A stretch of DNA of 64,000 bases from Brevundimonas fontaquae (GTDB lineage: Bacteria > Pseudomonadota > Alphaproteobacteria > Caulobacterales > Caulobacteraceae): contig NZ_CP070968.1 in the NCBI RefSeq assembly GCF_017086445.1, positions 1,674,001 through 1,738,000 on the forward strand. The letters run 5' to 3'. The position numbers and the translations under genes are program-made. The notes beneath the pieces are model-generated. The model did not search any database. It was not told the DNA's origin and saw only the letters and a list, made by a program, of their open reading frames with translations. Shown here piece by piece: positions 18,058 through 31,865 of this stretch (within the stretch, counting starts at the first letter, position 1; every line of letters begins with the position of its first letter).

Positions 18058-19298
18058 ACCGCCTTGCCGTCGCCCTCGCGCCGCTGATCCTCGCCGCCAG
18101 CGGCCTGAGCGCGCAGGCTCAGGACCCTCACGCGGGCCATGTCATGCCGGCAGCCCCGGCCCCGATGCGACCCGCCGCGGCTCCGGTTGTTCCGCCGCAA
18201 ACGTCCGCCCCACCGGCCACGCAGGATCCGCACGCGGGTCACGTCATGCCGCCCGCGCAGACGCCGCCCGCGACCGATCCTCACGCGGGCCATCAGATGC
18301 CTGAAGCGCAGACTGTCGATCCCCATGCGGGGTACGACATGTCCGCCATGGCTCCCGTCCAGGCTGATCCCCACGCCGGGCATGACATGTCGACAATGGT
18401 GCCTGCGGCGCAGCCAGATCCGCACGCGGGCCATGACATGTCCACAATGACCCCGGCGCAGGCCGATCCCCACGCGGGGCATGACACGTCGACCACGACC
18501 GTGGGGCCGCCCGATGTCCCGACGAGCGCCGATAACCCCGGCCGCCCTCCAGAGGATTCGCTACCGGCGGCGGCCTTGGGTGACCCGGTCCACGCCGCCG
18601 ATCTCGTTTTCGGAGCTGACGCGATGGCCGCCTCACGACGGACCCTTATCCGCGAGAACGGGGACGTCCGCACCACGGCTGTCGTCATCGACCGTCTCGA
18701 GGCCGGCTTCGGCGACGATGGCGAGTCCTATCTCTGGGACGTGCAGGGTTGGAGCGGCGGCGACATCAATCGTTTCTGGTGGAAGTCCGAGGGCAAGGGC
18801 GACCTCGGGGGTCGCTTGGAAGACGCAGAAGTCCAGGCGCTCTACAGCCGCGCCGTGGCGCCCTTCTGGGACGTGCAGGCCGGCGTCCGTCAGGATTTCC
18901 GACCTGACGGCGAGGATACGACGCACCTCGTCCTGGGCGTGCAGGGCTTGGCGCCCTACTGGTGGGAGATCGACGCCGCCGCCTTCCTGTCGACAGAGGG
19001 CGACCTGACCGCCCGCGTCGAGGCCGAGTACGACCAGCGCATCACCCAACGCCTGATCCTCCAGCCGCGGTTCGAATTCGACGCCTCCGCGAGTGACATT
19101 CCTGAGCTCGAAATCGGCTCGGGCCTTTCCTCTGTCGAGGCAGGCCTGCGGCTGCGCTACGAATTCAGGAAGGAGTTCGCCCCCTATGTCGGCGTCGAGT
19201 GGAGCCGCGCGCTCGGAGACACTGCCGACTACATCGAAGCTCGCGGCGGCGAGGCTGACGACACCCGTTTCGTCGTCGGCCTCAAGGCCTGGTTTTAA
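18054..19298 (+). CDS. copB: Copper resistance outer-membrane protein CopB
   Basis: A signal peptide (ending SGLSAQAQ) is followed by a His/Met-rich region, roughly residues 24-145, with seven imperfect copies of DPHAGHxM spaced 15-25 residues apart; the fourth copy has Tyr for the second His. From about residue 175 the CopB/PcoB beta-barrel domain begins (DLVFGADAMAASRRTLIREN, YLWDVQGWSGGDINRFWWKSEG) and ends GLKAWF. CopB sequesters or passes copper at the outer membrane. It is translationally coupled to copA and followed by copC. The repeat number is higher than in PcoB as I recall it. Confidence 0.93.
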   Translation: MNRLAVALAPLILAASGLSAQAQDPHAGHVMPAAPAPMRPAAAPVVPPQTSAPPATQDPHAGHVMPPAQTPPATDPHAGHQMPEAQTVDPHAGYDMSAMAPVQADPHAGHDMSTMVPAAQPDPHAGHDMSTMTPAQADPHAGHDTSTTTVGPPDVPTSADNPGRPPEDSLPAAALGDPVHAADLVFGADAMAASRRTLIRENGDVRTTAVVIDRLEAGFGDDGESYLWDVQGWSGGDINRFWWKSEGKGDLGGRLEDAEVQALYSRAVAPFWDVQAGVRQDFRPDGEDTTHLVLGVQGLAPYWWEIDAAAFLSTEGDLTARVEAEYDQRITQRLILQPRFEFDASASDIPELEIGSGLSSVEAGLRLRYEFRKEFAPYVGVEWSRALGDTADYIEARGGEADDTRFVVGLKAWF

Positions 19299-19315
19299 CC
19301 CAAGGAGACCACCCC

Positions 19316-19705
19316 ATGATCCGCATCCTCGTCCTCACCACCGCACTGGCGTTCGCAGGCGCTAGCGCCGCCGCCGCTCAGGATCCGCACGCCTGGCACA
19401 CGATGCAGGCGCAGACCGTCGCGCCCCAATCCGGCATCACCACGGTTCCGGCCAACGGCGCCATGACCTCCGGGTCCCCGGAACGCTTCAGCGTCACCTT
19501 CCCCCACGCCATGGTCCTGAAGACCGTGACCCTGACCGCCGAGGGGCAGGCGCCGGTCGTCGTGACGGCTCCCGCCGCGCCGGCCGCCGCAACCGTCAGC
19601 GTGGCCTTGCCGCGCCTCGCGCCGGGAACCTACGCCGCCGCCTGGGCCGCAGAGGGTCCGGATGGCCACAAGATGTCCGGCTCCGCCAGCTTCATGGTCC
19701 GCTAG
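19316..19705 (+). CDS. copC: Periplasmic copper-binding protein CopC
   Basis: 129 residues with a Sec signal (LALAFAGASAAAAQ). The CopC-type beta-sandwich is seen in PANGAMTSGSPERFSVTFPH and APGTYAAAWAAEGPDGHKMSG, ending with the family's FMVR. The mature N-terminus repeats the CopB motif (QDPHAWHTM), so it may share copper-binding chemistry with CopB. A GGAGACC site lies just upstream; it follows copB by 17 bases in the same operon. CopC carries Cu(I)/Cu(II) in the periplasm. Confidence 0.9.
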   Translation: MIRILVLTTALAFAGASAAAAQDPHAWHTMQAQTVAPQSGITTVPANGAMTSGSPERFSVTFPHAMVLKTVTLTAEGQAPVVVTAPAAPAAATVSVALPRLAPGTYAAAWAAEGPDGHKMSGSASFMVR

Positions 19706-19715
19706 GAGCACGACG

Positions 19716-19940
19716 ATGAGAGTTTCCAACCTGATTGCCGCCGCCGGTGCGGCCTTCATCCTCAGCGCCGGCGCGGCGCTGGCCGCAGAAGGTTGCGAAT
19801 GCTGCAAGGACATGGCGGCTGACGCCGAAATGAAATGCTGTGACGAAATGAAGCCCGCTGCGGAAGGGCCGACGCCCGAGCCCGAGGCGACGCAGCAGGG
19901 GTCCGGTGCGCCGATGCCGGCGCCCGCGCCTCAGAACTGA
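19716..19940 (+). CDS. Small secreted Cys-rich metal-binding-like protein
   Basis: 74 residues from ATG 19716, with TAGGAGC upstream. The signal peptide ends GAALAAEG, then come five cysteines in two clusters (CECCKDMAADAEMKCCDEM) and a Pro/Ala/Glu-rich tail. It lies ten bases after copC. Spacing of the CxCC and CC pairs suggests soft-metal binding, probably copper. I do not recognise a named family. Confidence 0.7.
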   Translation: MRVSNLIAAAGAAFILSAGAALAAEGCECCKDMAADAEMKCCDEMKPAAEGPTPEPEATQQGSGAPMPAPAPQN

Positions 19941-19973
19941 CGCGTTGCTCGAGCGACCTCGTAGGACTGATAG

Positions 19974-20003
19974 GGCGGCGAGCAATCGCCGCCCTACTTT
20001 TGC
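19974..20003 (+). terminator. Rho-independent terminator after the cop operon
   Basis: GGGCGGCG AGCAAT CGCCGCCC followed by TACTTTTG: an eight-pair GC stem, short loop and T-rich tail between the Cys-rich gene and the next transcription unit. Confidence 0.8.
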
Positions 20004-20051
20004 AACGTTGCAGTTTGGTCCGAGACGCGATACCGCCGTCACGAGGCTGAT

Positions 20052-20450
20052 TTGCACAAACTGATTCACGCCCTTTGCGCCCTCGTCTGCGTCGCCATGA
20101 TCGGCGGCATGATGACTCATGGCCTCTCGGATCTCCGCCACGACGTCTCGCATGCATCGTTGGAGCACAGTGGGGAGATCGGCCATGATCACGACGACGC
20201 CCCGGCTGAACCTACCGAGGTTTCGGCCGAACAGGCGGATGTCGATGCCTCTTCTACGGCCCTTCCCGCAGGTCACCACCACCACAGCGGCGGCGATAAC
20301 CACGCGGCTCTTCCCGATCATCAGGACGGTTTGGCAGGTCTATTGGACGCAGGCGCGCCTTCCAGGACGCTCGGCGCGAGCCAGTTGCCTGACGGTCTCG
20401 TCATCGATGGGCCCGAACACCCTCCAAAACAGCCGCGTCTGATCGCCTGA
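20052..20450 (+). CDS. His-rich hypothetical protein preceding czcC (CzcI-like position)
   Basis: 132 residues with a TTG start at 20052; ATG 20098 is an alternative. An N-terminal hydrophobic segment (LIHALCALVCVAMIGGMM) is followed by His-rich stretches (EIGHDHDDAP, AGHHHHSGGDNH). Small His-rich periplasmic proteins commonly sit before czcCBA (CzcI/CnrT-like position) and may buffer or sense metal. No confident family match. Confidence 0.6.
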   Translation: MHKLIHALCALVCVAMIGGMMTHGLSDLRHDVSHASLEHSGEIGHDHDDAPAEPTEVSAEQADVDASSTALPAGHHHHSGGDNHAALPDHQDGLAGLLDAGAPSRTLGASQLPDGLVIDGPEHPPKQPRLIA

Positions 20451-20497
20451 TCCGTTGCGGCCGCAGGTCGCACGCGCACTGTTTTTTGGAGACTTCC

Positions 20498-21798
20498 TTG
20501 AAGAAGCACATGACCGGCCCTGCCGGGTCGTGGGCGCGTCTGGCCGTCGTTTCGACGCTGGCGCTCTCACTGGCGGTGATCCCGCCAACCGCTGTCGTCG
20601 CGCAGGAACGCGTGGCCACGGAGCCGCTGTCCCTTGCCGAGGCTCTGTCCCGGTCCGCCGCGTCCGATCCCGCTCAAGCGGGCGCGCAGGCGCGTGCCCG
20701 GGCCGGGGAGGCCAGCGTTCGCCAGGCCGATGTGCGGCCCAATCCCACGCTTGGCCTGATGGTCGAGAACTTCCCTGCATTCGGCGGTGGCGACATCCTG
20801 GGCCGGACCGAGACGACGCTCAGCTATGAGCAGCGGATCGAACGCGGCGGCGACAGGCCGGCCCGTGTGTCCCTCGCTCGCAGTGAAGGCGCTCTGGTCG
20901 CGGCGACGGCACGAGTGAGGCGGCTGGATCGGCTGGAACAGGTCCAGCGCGCCTGGGCTGAGGCCCTAGCCGCCGAAGCCGAGGTCGCCATCGCGCGCGA
21001 GCGCCTAGACTTGGCCGAACAGTTTCAGACCGAAGTCCAGCGCCGCGTCGACATGGCGCGAGATCCCCTTTTCGCCGGGGCTCGGGCCGAGGCCGAGCTG
21101 GCCCAGGCCCAGATCGACTTCGATCAAGCCGAGATCGCAGCCCGCATCGCCAAAATCTCGCTGGCCAAATTCTGGGAAGGCCCAGCCAACTTCAGCCTGG
21201 GCGGGACCGCGTTCGAGGACACCAGCGCCGCCCGCGTGATCATCGACGGCGTCGCACAGGCCGACCTGGACATCTTCGTAGCCCAACGCGACATCGCCAG
21301 AGCCCAAGTCGCGGTCGAACAGGCGCGCCGTACGCAGGACGCTACGGTCAGCGTCGGCGTCCGGCATTTCTGGGAAGGGCAGGATCTGGGCCTTGTCGTG
21401 GGGGGCTCGATGCCGCTGGGTCGGTATGACCAGAACACTGGAGCCATCGATCGCGCCCGTGCCGAGGGCATAGCCGCAGAAGGCGATCTGTCGGCCGCCC
21501 GCACCGAGCGGGAACGCGAGATCGCGCGCTTGCAGGTTCAGCTTTCCGCTCGGGCCAGCGAGGCGCGGCGGATCGAAGAGGAAACCCTGCCTCAAGCTGA
21601 GCGCGCCGTGAGGCTGGTCCGCGAAGGCTTCAATCGGGGCGGCTTTACCTACAACGACGTGATTTCTGCCCAGACGGCCCTGCTCCAGACCCGCGACCGG
21701 CGGGTCCAGGTGCTCAAACAATTTCACATCGATCGCGCCCGCCTTGACCGGCTGACCGGCGCGCACGGCGACCTGATCGTCGCTTCGGAGACCCAACC

Positions 21799-21802
<4 letters not shown>
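20498..21802 (+). CDS. czcC: CzcC-type outer-membrane efflux protein (TolC family)
   Basis: Outer-membrane channel of a heavy-metal RND pump. Start TTG 20498 has GGAG at 20488; ATG 20510 also fits. The signal peptide ends AVVAQE. The protein is rich in long alpha-helical coiled segments with the TolC repeats (ERLDLAEQFQTEVQRRVDMA, LVREGFNRGGFTYNDVISAQ). The stop overlaps the czcB ATG. It forms the czcCBA operon with the next two genes. Confidence 0.9.
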
Positions 21803-27028
<5,226 letters not shown>

Positions 27029-27042
27029 CCGGAGACCTGACC

Positions 27043-27672
27043 ATGTACAACGTCAACAAGCCTGATGCGTCGGAACTCCCGTCCACCAGCAGGCTGCTCA
27101 AGTCGACCGGCATCGCCGTCGTCGTGGCCTCGGCGGTGCTCGTCACCGCCGTCCTTCCCGCAGAGTACGGCGTCGATCCGACCCGGATCGGCTCTTTGCT
27201 CGGCCTGACGGAGATGGGACGCATCAAGCAGCAGCTCGCCGCCGAGGCGGAAGCTGAGGCTGCCGGAACGGATGAAGCAGCACCTATGGCTGCGACGCCA
27301 GCAACGCCCGCGACAGCATCGCCCGCCGCCGATGTGGCGCCGGTTTCCCAACCGGGGCAGCGAACCGATGAGACTGTGCTGACGCTTGCGCCGGATCAGG
27401 GCGCGGAAATCAAGCTGGTGATGGCTGAGGGCGCTCGGGTCCGCTTTACCTGGACCAGTAGCGGCGGCCGCATCAACTACGACACCCATGCAGACCGTCC
27501 CGGAACGCCGTATCATGGCTACGGCAAGGGATCCGAGCAGAGGGTCGAGGGCGAGCTGGTCGCCGCCTTCGACGGCAGTCACGGCTGGTTCTGGCGCAAC
27601 CGCACCGGCGAACCCGTGACCATCACCCTGGAGACCTCGGGCGCCTACTCCGAGGTGAAGCGGGTGGTCTGA
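27043..27672 (+). CDS. Single-pass transmembrane anchor protein of the metal operon
   Basis: 209 residues: a short cytosolic N-terminus, one membrane helix (GIAVVVASAVLVTAVLPAEYG), an Ala/Pro/Glu linker (residues ~65-100) and a C-terminal periplasmic beta-rich domain (APDQGAEIKLVMAEGARVRFTW, then DTHADRPGTPYHGYGKGSEQ and GSHGWFWRNR). Similar proteins are found next to HupE-like genes in metal-resistance clusters, as here. The function is unknown. It ends before a hairpin. Confidence 0.7.
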   Translation: MYNVNKPDASELPSTSRLLKSTGIAVVVASAVLVTAVLPAEYGVDPTRIGSLLGLTEMGRIKQQLAAEAEAEAAGTDEAAPMAATPATPATASPAADVAPVSQPGQRTDETVLTLAPDQGAEIKLVMAEGARVRFTWTSSGGRINYDTHADRPGTPYHGYGKGSEQRVEGELVAAFDGSHGWFWRNRTGEPVTITLETSGAYSEVKRVV

Positions 27673-27679
27673 TCACTGG

Positions 27680-27720
27680 GCGGCGACCTGTCTTCACGGG
27701 TCGCCGCGCCGTTGCTTTCA
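27680..27720 (+). terminator. Hairpin after the czc operon
   Basis: GCGGCGACC (tgtcttcac) GGGTCGCCGC is a strong inverted repeat followed by a weak T run (GTTGCTTTC). It may be a partial terminator before the MFS gene. Confidence 0.5.
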
Positions 27721-27733
27721 AGGAGACGTTGTT

Positions 27734-29059
27734 ATGTTCTCGCCACTTCGCCACGCCGGTTATCGTCATCTCTTCATCGCACAGGTCTCGGCGCTGCTGG
27801 GGACTGGCATGGCCACTGTCGCTCTCAGCCTCCTCGCGCACGACCTCGCGGGCGCGCGGGCGGGCGAGATCCTCGGCGCTGCCCTGGCCATCAAGATGGT
27901 CGCCTATATCGGCGTGGCTCCCTTCGCCAGCGCCCTGGCGGCACGCTTGCCCAGGAAGACCTTGCTGGTCTCCCTGGACCTGATCCGGGCCGGCGTGGCG
28001 GCGTCCTTGCCGTTCATTGGAGCGGCCTGGCAGGTCTACGCTCTGATGACCGTCCTCTATGTGGCTTCGGCGGCCTTCACCCCGGCCTTTCAGGCCATGA
28101 TCCCCGATCTGTTGCCGGACGAGGCCGAGTATACCAAGGCTCTGTCGCTTACGCGCTTGGCGGTGGATATGGAAAGCGTGGCCAGCCCGGTGCTCGCCGC
28201 CGTGCTGCTCGCCTTCATCAGCTACAACAATCTGTTTGCAGGCACCGCGATCGGCTTTGGGGTCTCGGCGCTGTTCGTGATCACGGCGGCCTTGCCGGCT
28301 CTGGCCTGGGTCGCGCCGAAGCCCTTCGTTCAACGGCTCACCGGCGGCTTGCGTCTCTTCCTGTTCACGCCCCGGCTGCGAGGTCTTCTGGCCATCAGCT
28401 TGGCCACGGCGGCCGGCGGGGCGATGGTGTTTGTCAACACAGTCGTTCTCGTACAGTCCCGCTTCGGACTTTCTGACCAGGCGACCGCCTGGGCCTTGGC
28501 GGCCTTCGGGGGTGGATCGATCACCGCGGCCGTCTTCTTGCCGCGACTCCTTGGCCGAATGACCGACCGTTTGGCGATGACGACGGGCGCGGGTCTCATG
28601 ACCGTGGCATTGTTGGCCGGTCCCTGGGTGGCGGTCTCTTATCCGGCGCTGCTCATCCTCTGGATCGTCATGGGCTTTGGCTATTCGCTGACGATCACCC
28701 CGGCCGGACGCGCGCTTCGTCGTTCTTCGACGGCCGGCGATCGGCCGGCCTTGTTCGCCGCCCAGTTCGCCCTGTCCCACGCCTGCTGGCTGATCGCCTA
28801 TCCGGTCGCCGGTCTGTTCAGCGCCGAGGCTCAGCCGGGGGCGGCCTTTCTGGTGCTTGCCGCCCTCTGCGCTGTCGGCGCCGTGCTCGGCTTTCTGGTC
28901 TGGCCCGCCCGGGATCCGGACGCGTTGCCCCACGCTCATGACGATCTAACCGCCGACGATCCTCATCTCTCCGAAGGACAACAGGGGGCGGGACGGAGGC
29001 ATGCGCATCCCTATGTGATCGATGATCGGCACCGCCGTTGGCCGAATGAGCCGGGTTAG
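27734..29059 (+). CDS. MFS transporter
   Basis: 441 residues with about twelve hydrophobic helices. MFS features: FIAQVSALLGTGMATVALSL in TM1 and repeated helix pairs through SHACWLIAYPVAGLF. The last ~40 residues are a hydrophilic His/Asp/Arg-rich tail (RRHAHPYVIDDRHRRWPNEPG) that could bind metal. ATG 27734 has AAGGAGA upstream. As the last gene of the rightward metal block it may export a metal complex, but the substrate is not readable. Confidence 0.8.
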   Translation: MFSPLRHAGYRHLFIAQVSALLGTGMATVALSLLAHDLAGARAGEILGAALAIKMVAYIGVAPFASALAARLPRKTLLVSLDLIRAGVAASLPFIGAAWQVYALMTVLYVASAAFTPAFQAMIPDLLPDEAEYTKALSLTRLAVDMESVASPVLAAVLLAFISYNNLFAGTAIGFGVSALFVITAALPALAWVAPKPFVQRLTGGLRLFLFTPRLRGLLAISLATAAGGAMVFVNTVVLVQSRFGLSDQATAWALAAFGGGSITAAVFLPRLLGRMTDRLAMTTGAGLMTVALLAGPWVAVSYPALLILWIVMGFGYSLTITPAGRALRRSSTAGDRPALFAAQFALSHACWLIAYPVAGLFSAEAQPGAAFLVLAALCAVGAVLGFLVWPARDPDALPHAHDDLTADDPHLSEGQQGAGRRHAHPYVIDDRHRRWPNEPG

Positions 29060-29107
29060 GTCGATCGGGTGACGCTGAGTCTGACCTCCGAGGACGTCGG
29101 CCTTCAG

Positions 29108-29518
29108 TCAGGTTTGTTCGCCCTGAAACGCCGCAATGATCGGACAAGGGCCTGTGTCCTTGGACTGACAGGCTTGTGCCAGACGTCTCAGGGCGGTGCG
29201 CGCCTGCTCCAGATCGGAAATGGTGCGATCCAGGGCCGCCAACCGCTCGGCGGCCAGCTCCCGCGCCCGAATACGGTCCTCGCCCGCGTCCAGGGATAGC
29301 AACTCCTTGATCTGTTCGAGCGTGAACCCGGCGACCTGAGCCGACCGTATAAACTGGAGGCGGCGCACGTCGTCTTCGCCGTAGCGGCGGACGCCGCCGG
29401 CGCCATCGCTTGACCAGCGATCCGGCGTCGGGATCAAACCCCGCCGCTGATAAAAGCGCACCGTCTCGACCCCGACGCCGCCCTCGCGCGCCAGTCCGGC
29501 GATCGTCCGAACATTCAT
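29108..29518 (-). CDS. MerR-family regulator, MerR-like but lacking the first Hg-binding cysteine
   Basis: 136 residues with an N-terminal winged helix (VGVETVRFYQRRGLIP, RRYGEDDVRRLQFIRSAQ), a dimerisation helix and a C-terminal metal loop with Cys117 and Cys125 (ACQSKDTGPCPIIAAF). In Tn501 MerR the Hg(II) ligands are Cys82, Cys117 and Cys126; here the position around 82 is Arg/Ile, so a three-thiol site cannot form in the same way. The promoter it faces has a mer-type operator. It is transcribed divergently from the glutaredoxin-MauE fusion, its probable target. Confidence 0.88.
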   Translation of the reverse strand: MNVRTIAGLAREGGVGVETVRFYQRRGLIPTPDRWSSDGAGGVRRYGEDDVRRLQFIRSAQVAGFTLEQIKELLSLDAGEDRIRARELAAERLAALDRTISDLEQARTALRRLAQACQSKDTGPCPIIAAFQGEQT

Positions 29519-29520
29519 GC

Positions 29521-29552
29521 TTGACTCCGTATCATGGTACGGAACCTAGGGT
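29521..29552 (+). promoter_or_regulatory. MerR-type promoter/operator
   Basis: TTGACT (-35) and TAGGGT (-10) are separated by a 20-base spacer that contains the dyad CCGTA-TCATGG-TACGG. Overlong spacers with a central dyad are the hallmark of MerR-activated promoters, and the left half (TTGACTCCGTA) is identical to the Tn501/Tn21 mer operator as I recall it. Confidence 0.8.
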
Positions 29553-29587
29553 GTGCGCCTTGGATTGAGAAGATCGAGGAGACCCAG

Positions 29588-30349
29588 ATGACCAAGACCG
29601 CCACAATTTATCGCATGGTGATGCCGGAGCACACCTGTCCGTGGGGACTGAAAGCCCGTCACCTGCTGAAGAGCCGCGGTTACAAGGTCGAGGATCTTTG
29701 GCTGACGACGCGTGAGCAGACCGACGCTTTCAAGGCCGAGCATGGGGTCAAGACGACGCCCCAGGTGTTCATCGACAGAAAACGGATCGGTGGACACGAC
29801 GACCTACGCCGCTTCTTCGGCCTCAAGGTCCGCGATCCGAAAGCGACGACCTACACGCCTGTGCTCGTGGTGTTCCTGACCACCGCCGTCATGGCCGCCA
29901 TGCTCAGCCTGGCCGTCGATGGGACGCCGTTCACGCTGCGCGCTGGCGAGTGGTTCATCGCCCTGTCGATGATGACGCTAGCCATGCTCAAGCTTCAGAA
30001 TGTCGAGAGCTTCTCGGCGATGTTCCTGAATTACGACCTGCTGGCCAAGCGGTGGGTGCCCTACGGCAAGGTCTATCCCTTCGCCGAATTCGGGGCGGGC
30101 GCCCTGATGGTGGCTGGCGTTCTGACCTGGTTGTCCGCGCCGGTCGCCCTGTTCATCGGCGGGATCGGGGCGGTCTCAGTGATCAAGGCCGTCTACATCG
30201 ATAAACGCGAGCTGAAATGCGCTTGCGTCGGCGGCGACAGCAATGTCCCGTTGGGGTTCCTGTCACTGACCGAGAACCTGATGATGATCGCCATGGCCGT
30301 CTGGATGCTGGTCATGGAGTATGGTCGGGTGGGCACAATGGTGATGTGA
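29588..30349 (+). CDS. Glutaredoxin-like/MauE (DoxX-like) fusion protein
   Basis: 253 residues in two parts. Residues 1-80 form a glutaredoxin-like domain (YRMVMPEHTCPWGLKARHLL with one Cys in TCPW, then HGVKTTPQVFIDRKRIGGHD, which has the cis-Pro loop and GG motif). Residues ~95-250 form four membrane helices of MauE/DoxX type with KCACVGGDSNVPLGFLSLTE, a pair of cysteines near the membrane. The design suggests electron transfer across the membrane for thiol repair or metal reduction. It lies 70 bases from a divergent MerR regulator and mer-type promoter. Confidence 0.8.
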   Translation: MTKTATIYRMVMPEHTCPWGLKARHLLKSRGYKVEDLWLTTREQTDAFKAEHGVKTTPQVFIDRKRIGGHDDLRRFFGLKVRDPKATTYTPVLVVFLTTAVMAAMLSLAVDGTPFTLRAGEWFIALSMMTLAMLKLQNVESFSAMFLNYDLLAKRWVPYGKVYPFAEFGAGALMVAGVLTWLSAPVALFIGGIGAVSVIKAVYIDKRELKCACVGGDSNVPLGFLSLTENLMMIAMAVWMLVMEYGRVGTMVM

Positions 30350-30422
30350 CCGCTGGGGACTCTGTTCATGGGCTGTCCAGCAAGAACACCCCCGTCGCTA
30401 TTTGCTCGGAACGCTGACTGCG

Positions 30423-31787
30423 TCAGTCCTCGTCTGGCTCGGGCGCAGGCGGCGTCCAGCCGTCGGCTTCGAACAGTGCGGTGACCTCGCCGAAGACCTC
30501 GTGCCGTCGCGTCCGCAGCAGCATCTGATAAAAGCGGTCGCGGGCGTTTACTGACGGCAGCCGACCGTTTCCAGCGTTCCGGATAAGGCTCAGCAGGAGG
30601 GCGCTGGTGCCGGCCGCCGCATAATTTTGGCCGTTTCCAGCGATGCCATCAAGCACTTGGTCGAGGCCCGGCGCGTCCAGAGCTCCGGTGTAGGGGGTGA
30701 TGTATTCATTGAAATTGGCCTCCGATCCGCGGAAGCTTCCGGAGTGGGCATATAGCTCCACCGCTTGGGGCCAAAGCTCCGGGAGAGGAGCGGCGGCAAT
30801 CGCCTGAGCCAACGCGTCCCGGTCGAGCCCGGCGATGAGCGCGACGATCGGCGCCTGGAACGGCGCAAAGGCGACGCCCTTCAGGATCAGCGGGTCCGCC
30901 AGATTGGCGTCGTTGGCGTTGTTGACGGTCTCCTGAAGAGACGTCCTGCTCGGCTCTTGCAGCCGGGGCCAGAAGTCGGGGAAGGCCGCGATGAAGGCGA
31001 TGGCGCGGGGTCTGTCCGCCGGGTCGAGGGTGTCGAGCAGACGAACGATAGCAGGAACGACCTCAGGCCAAGCGCCTGGAGCCCGGTCGCGAACCGCCAC
31101 CAGGGCGGATTCGACCTTGGAGCGTACCCCGACGAGATGGGCCGGTACGCCCTTAAGCAGCGACTTGGCCAGCACGGTTCCGAAATTGCGAATGTTCTGG
31201 GGGCGGACCCGGGCAAGGTAGCGCTGCTCGACGTAGTCGAGGATACGCACGTGATCCCGGGGGAACCCGGCCGACTGAACGTCGACGTCGAAGATCTCGA
31301 AGATGGCGCGGCCCTGCAATGCTTCTTGGCCAAGGACGAGGTCGACGGCATTGACGAGATGCATTCGCACCAATTCCGGCGTCGGCTCGAAGAGCTGGGC
31401 TTCGGCGGAGAAGGCCGGATGGGCGCAAAGGTGGCGATCTTCGCGGAGGCGGTCGAGTTGTCGCCCCGCGATCTGGCTGATCGCTTGGGTATTATTTGCG
31501 GCGTCCTCGAGGATCTTCCCTTCGAGCTGGAGCAACTGCCGGATGTCGCTGATGGCGGTCGCATTGTCCCATGACTGCAGCCAGGCGGTCGCAGCGGCGT
31601 CGCCGATGGCGCTAAGCTCGCGGTACTTGGCGATCAGGTCGTAGGCTATGGCGACCCAGGCCGCCGTGAGCGACGCTCGCAGGGCTCCAGCCTTGTACGC
31701 TCGAACCGCGTCCAGAAAGTAGACGCGGGACTGCGGGTTGCGGACCTTGGTAAGAAGGATGTCGAGGTCTACGAAGCTGGAGTCCAT
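30423..31787 (-). CDS. Unrecognised 454-residue protein with HEPN-type R-x4-H motif
   Basis: No named family recognised. The N-terminal ~125 residues are helical (VYFLDAVRAYKAGALRASLT, AAWVAIAYDLIAKYRELSA) and end with DRLREDRHLCAHPAF, where R118-x4-H123 matches the catalytic R-x4-6-H of HEPN RNases. Residues ~170-440 are a string of short helices like a HEAT/alpha-solenoid (VRSKVESALVAVRDRAPGAW, RPRAIAFIAAFPDFW) that could sense or bind a partner. It lies 78 bases downstream of the 353-residue gene on the same strand and shares the cassette with another HEPN-motif gene. A defence or toxin role is inferred. Confidence 0.7.
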   Translation of the reverse strand: MDSSFVDLDILLTKVRNPQSRVYFLDAVRAYKAGALRASLTAAWVAIAYDLIAKYRELSAIGDAAATAWLQSWDNATAISDIRQLLQLEGKILEDAANNTQAISQIAGRQLDRLREDRHLCAHPAFSAEAQLFEPTPELVRMHLVNAVDLVLGQEALQGRAIFEIFDVDVQSAGFPRDHVRILDYVEQRYLARVRPQNIRNFGTVLAKSLLKGVPAHLVGVRSKVESALVAVRDRAPGAWPEVVPAIVRLLDTLDPADRPRAIAFIAAFPDFWPRLQEPSRTSLQETVNNANDANLADPLILKGVAFAPFQAPIVALIAGLDRDALAQAIAAAPLPELWPQAVELYAHSGSFRGSEANFNEYITPYTGALDAPGLDQVLDGIAGNGQNYAAAGTSALLLSLIRNAGNGRLPSVNARDRFYQMLLRTRRHEVFGEVTALFEADGWTPPAPEPDED

Positions 31788-31865
31788 TGGTCCTACAGGA
31801 AATATTGATGGCGCTTAGGTTGAGGTCCGATAGCCGTCGTGCCGAGCTACCCGAATAACCGTGGT

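Noticed and set aside
29588..30349. merT-type mercury transporter
   Set aside because: Despite the mer-like promoter, the protein has a glutaredoxin domain and MauE-like helices, not the paired Cys of MerT/MerC.
30765..31574. 269-residue plus-strand frame in the HEPN cassette
   Set aside because: It is antisense to the 454-residue protein, whose helical pattern and HEPN motif are the more protein-like reading.
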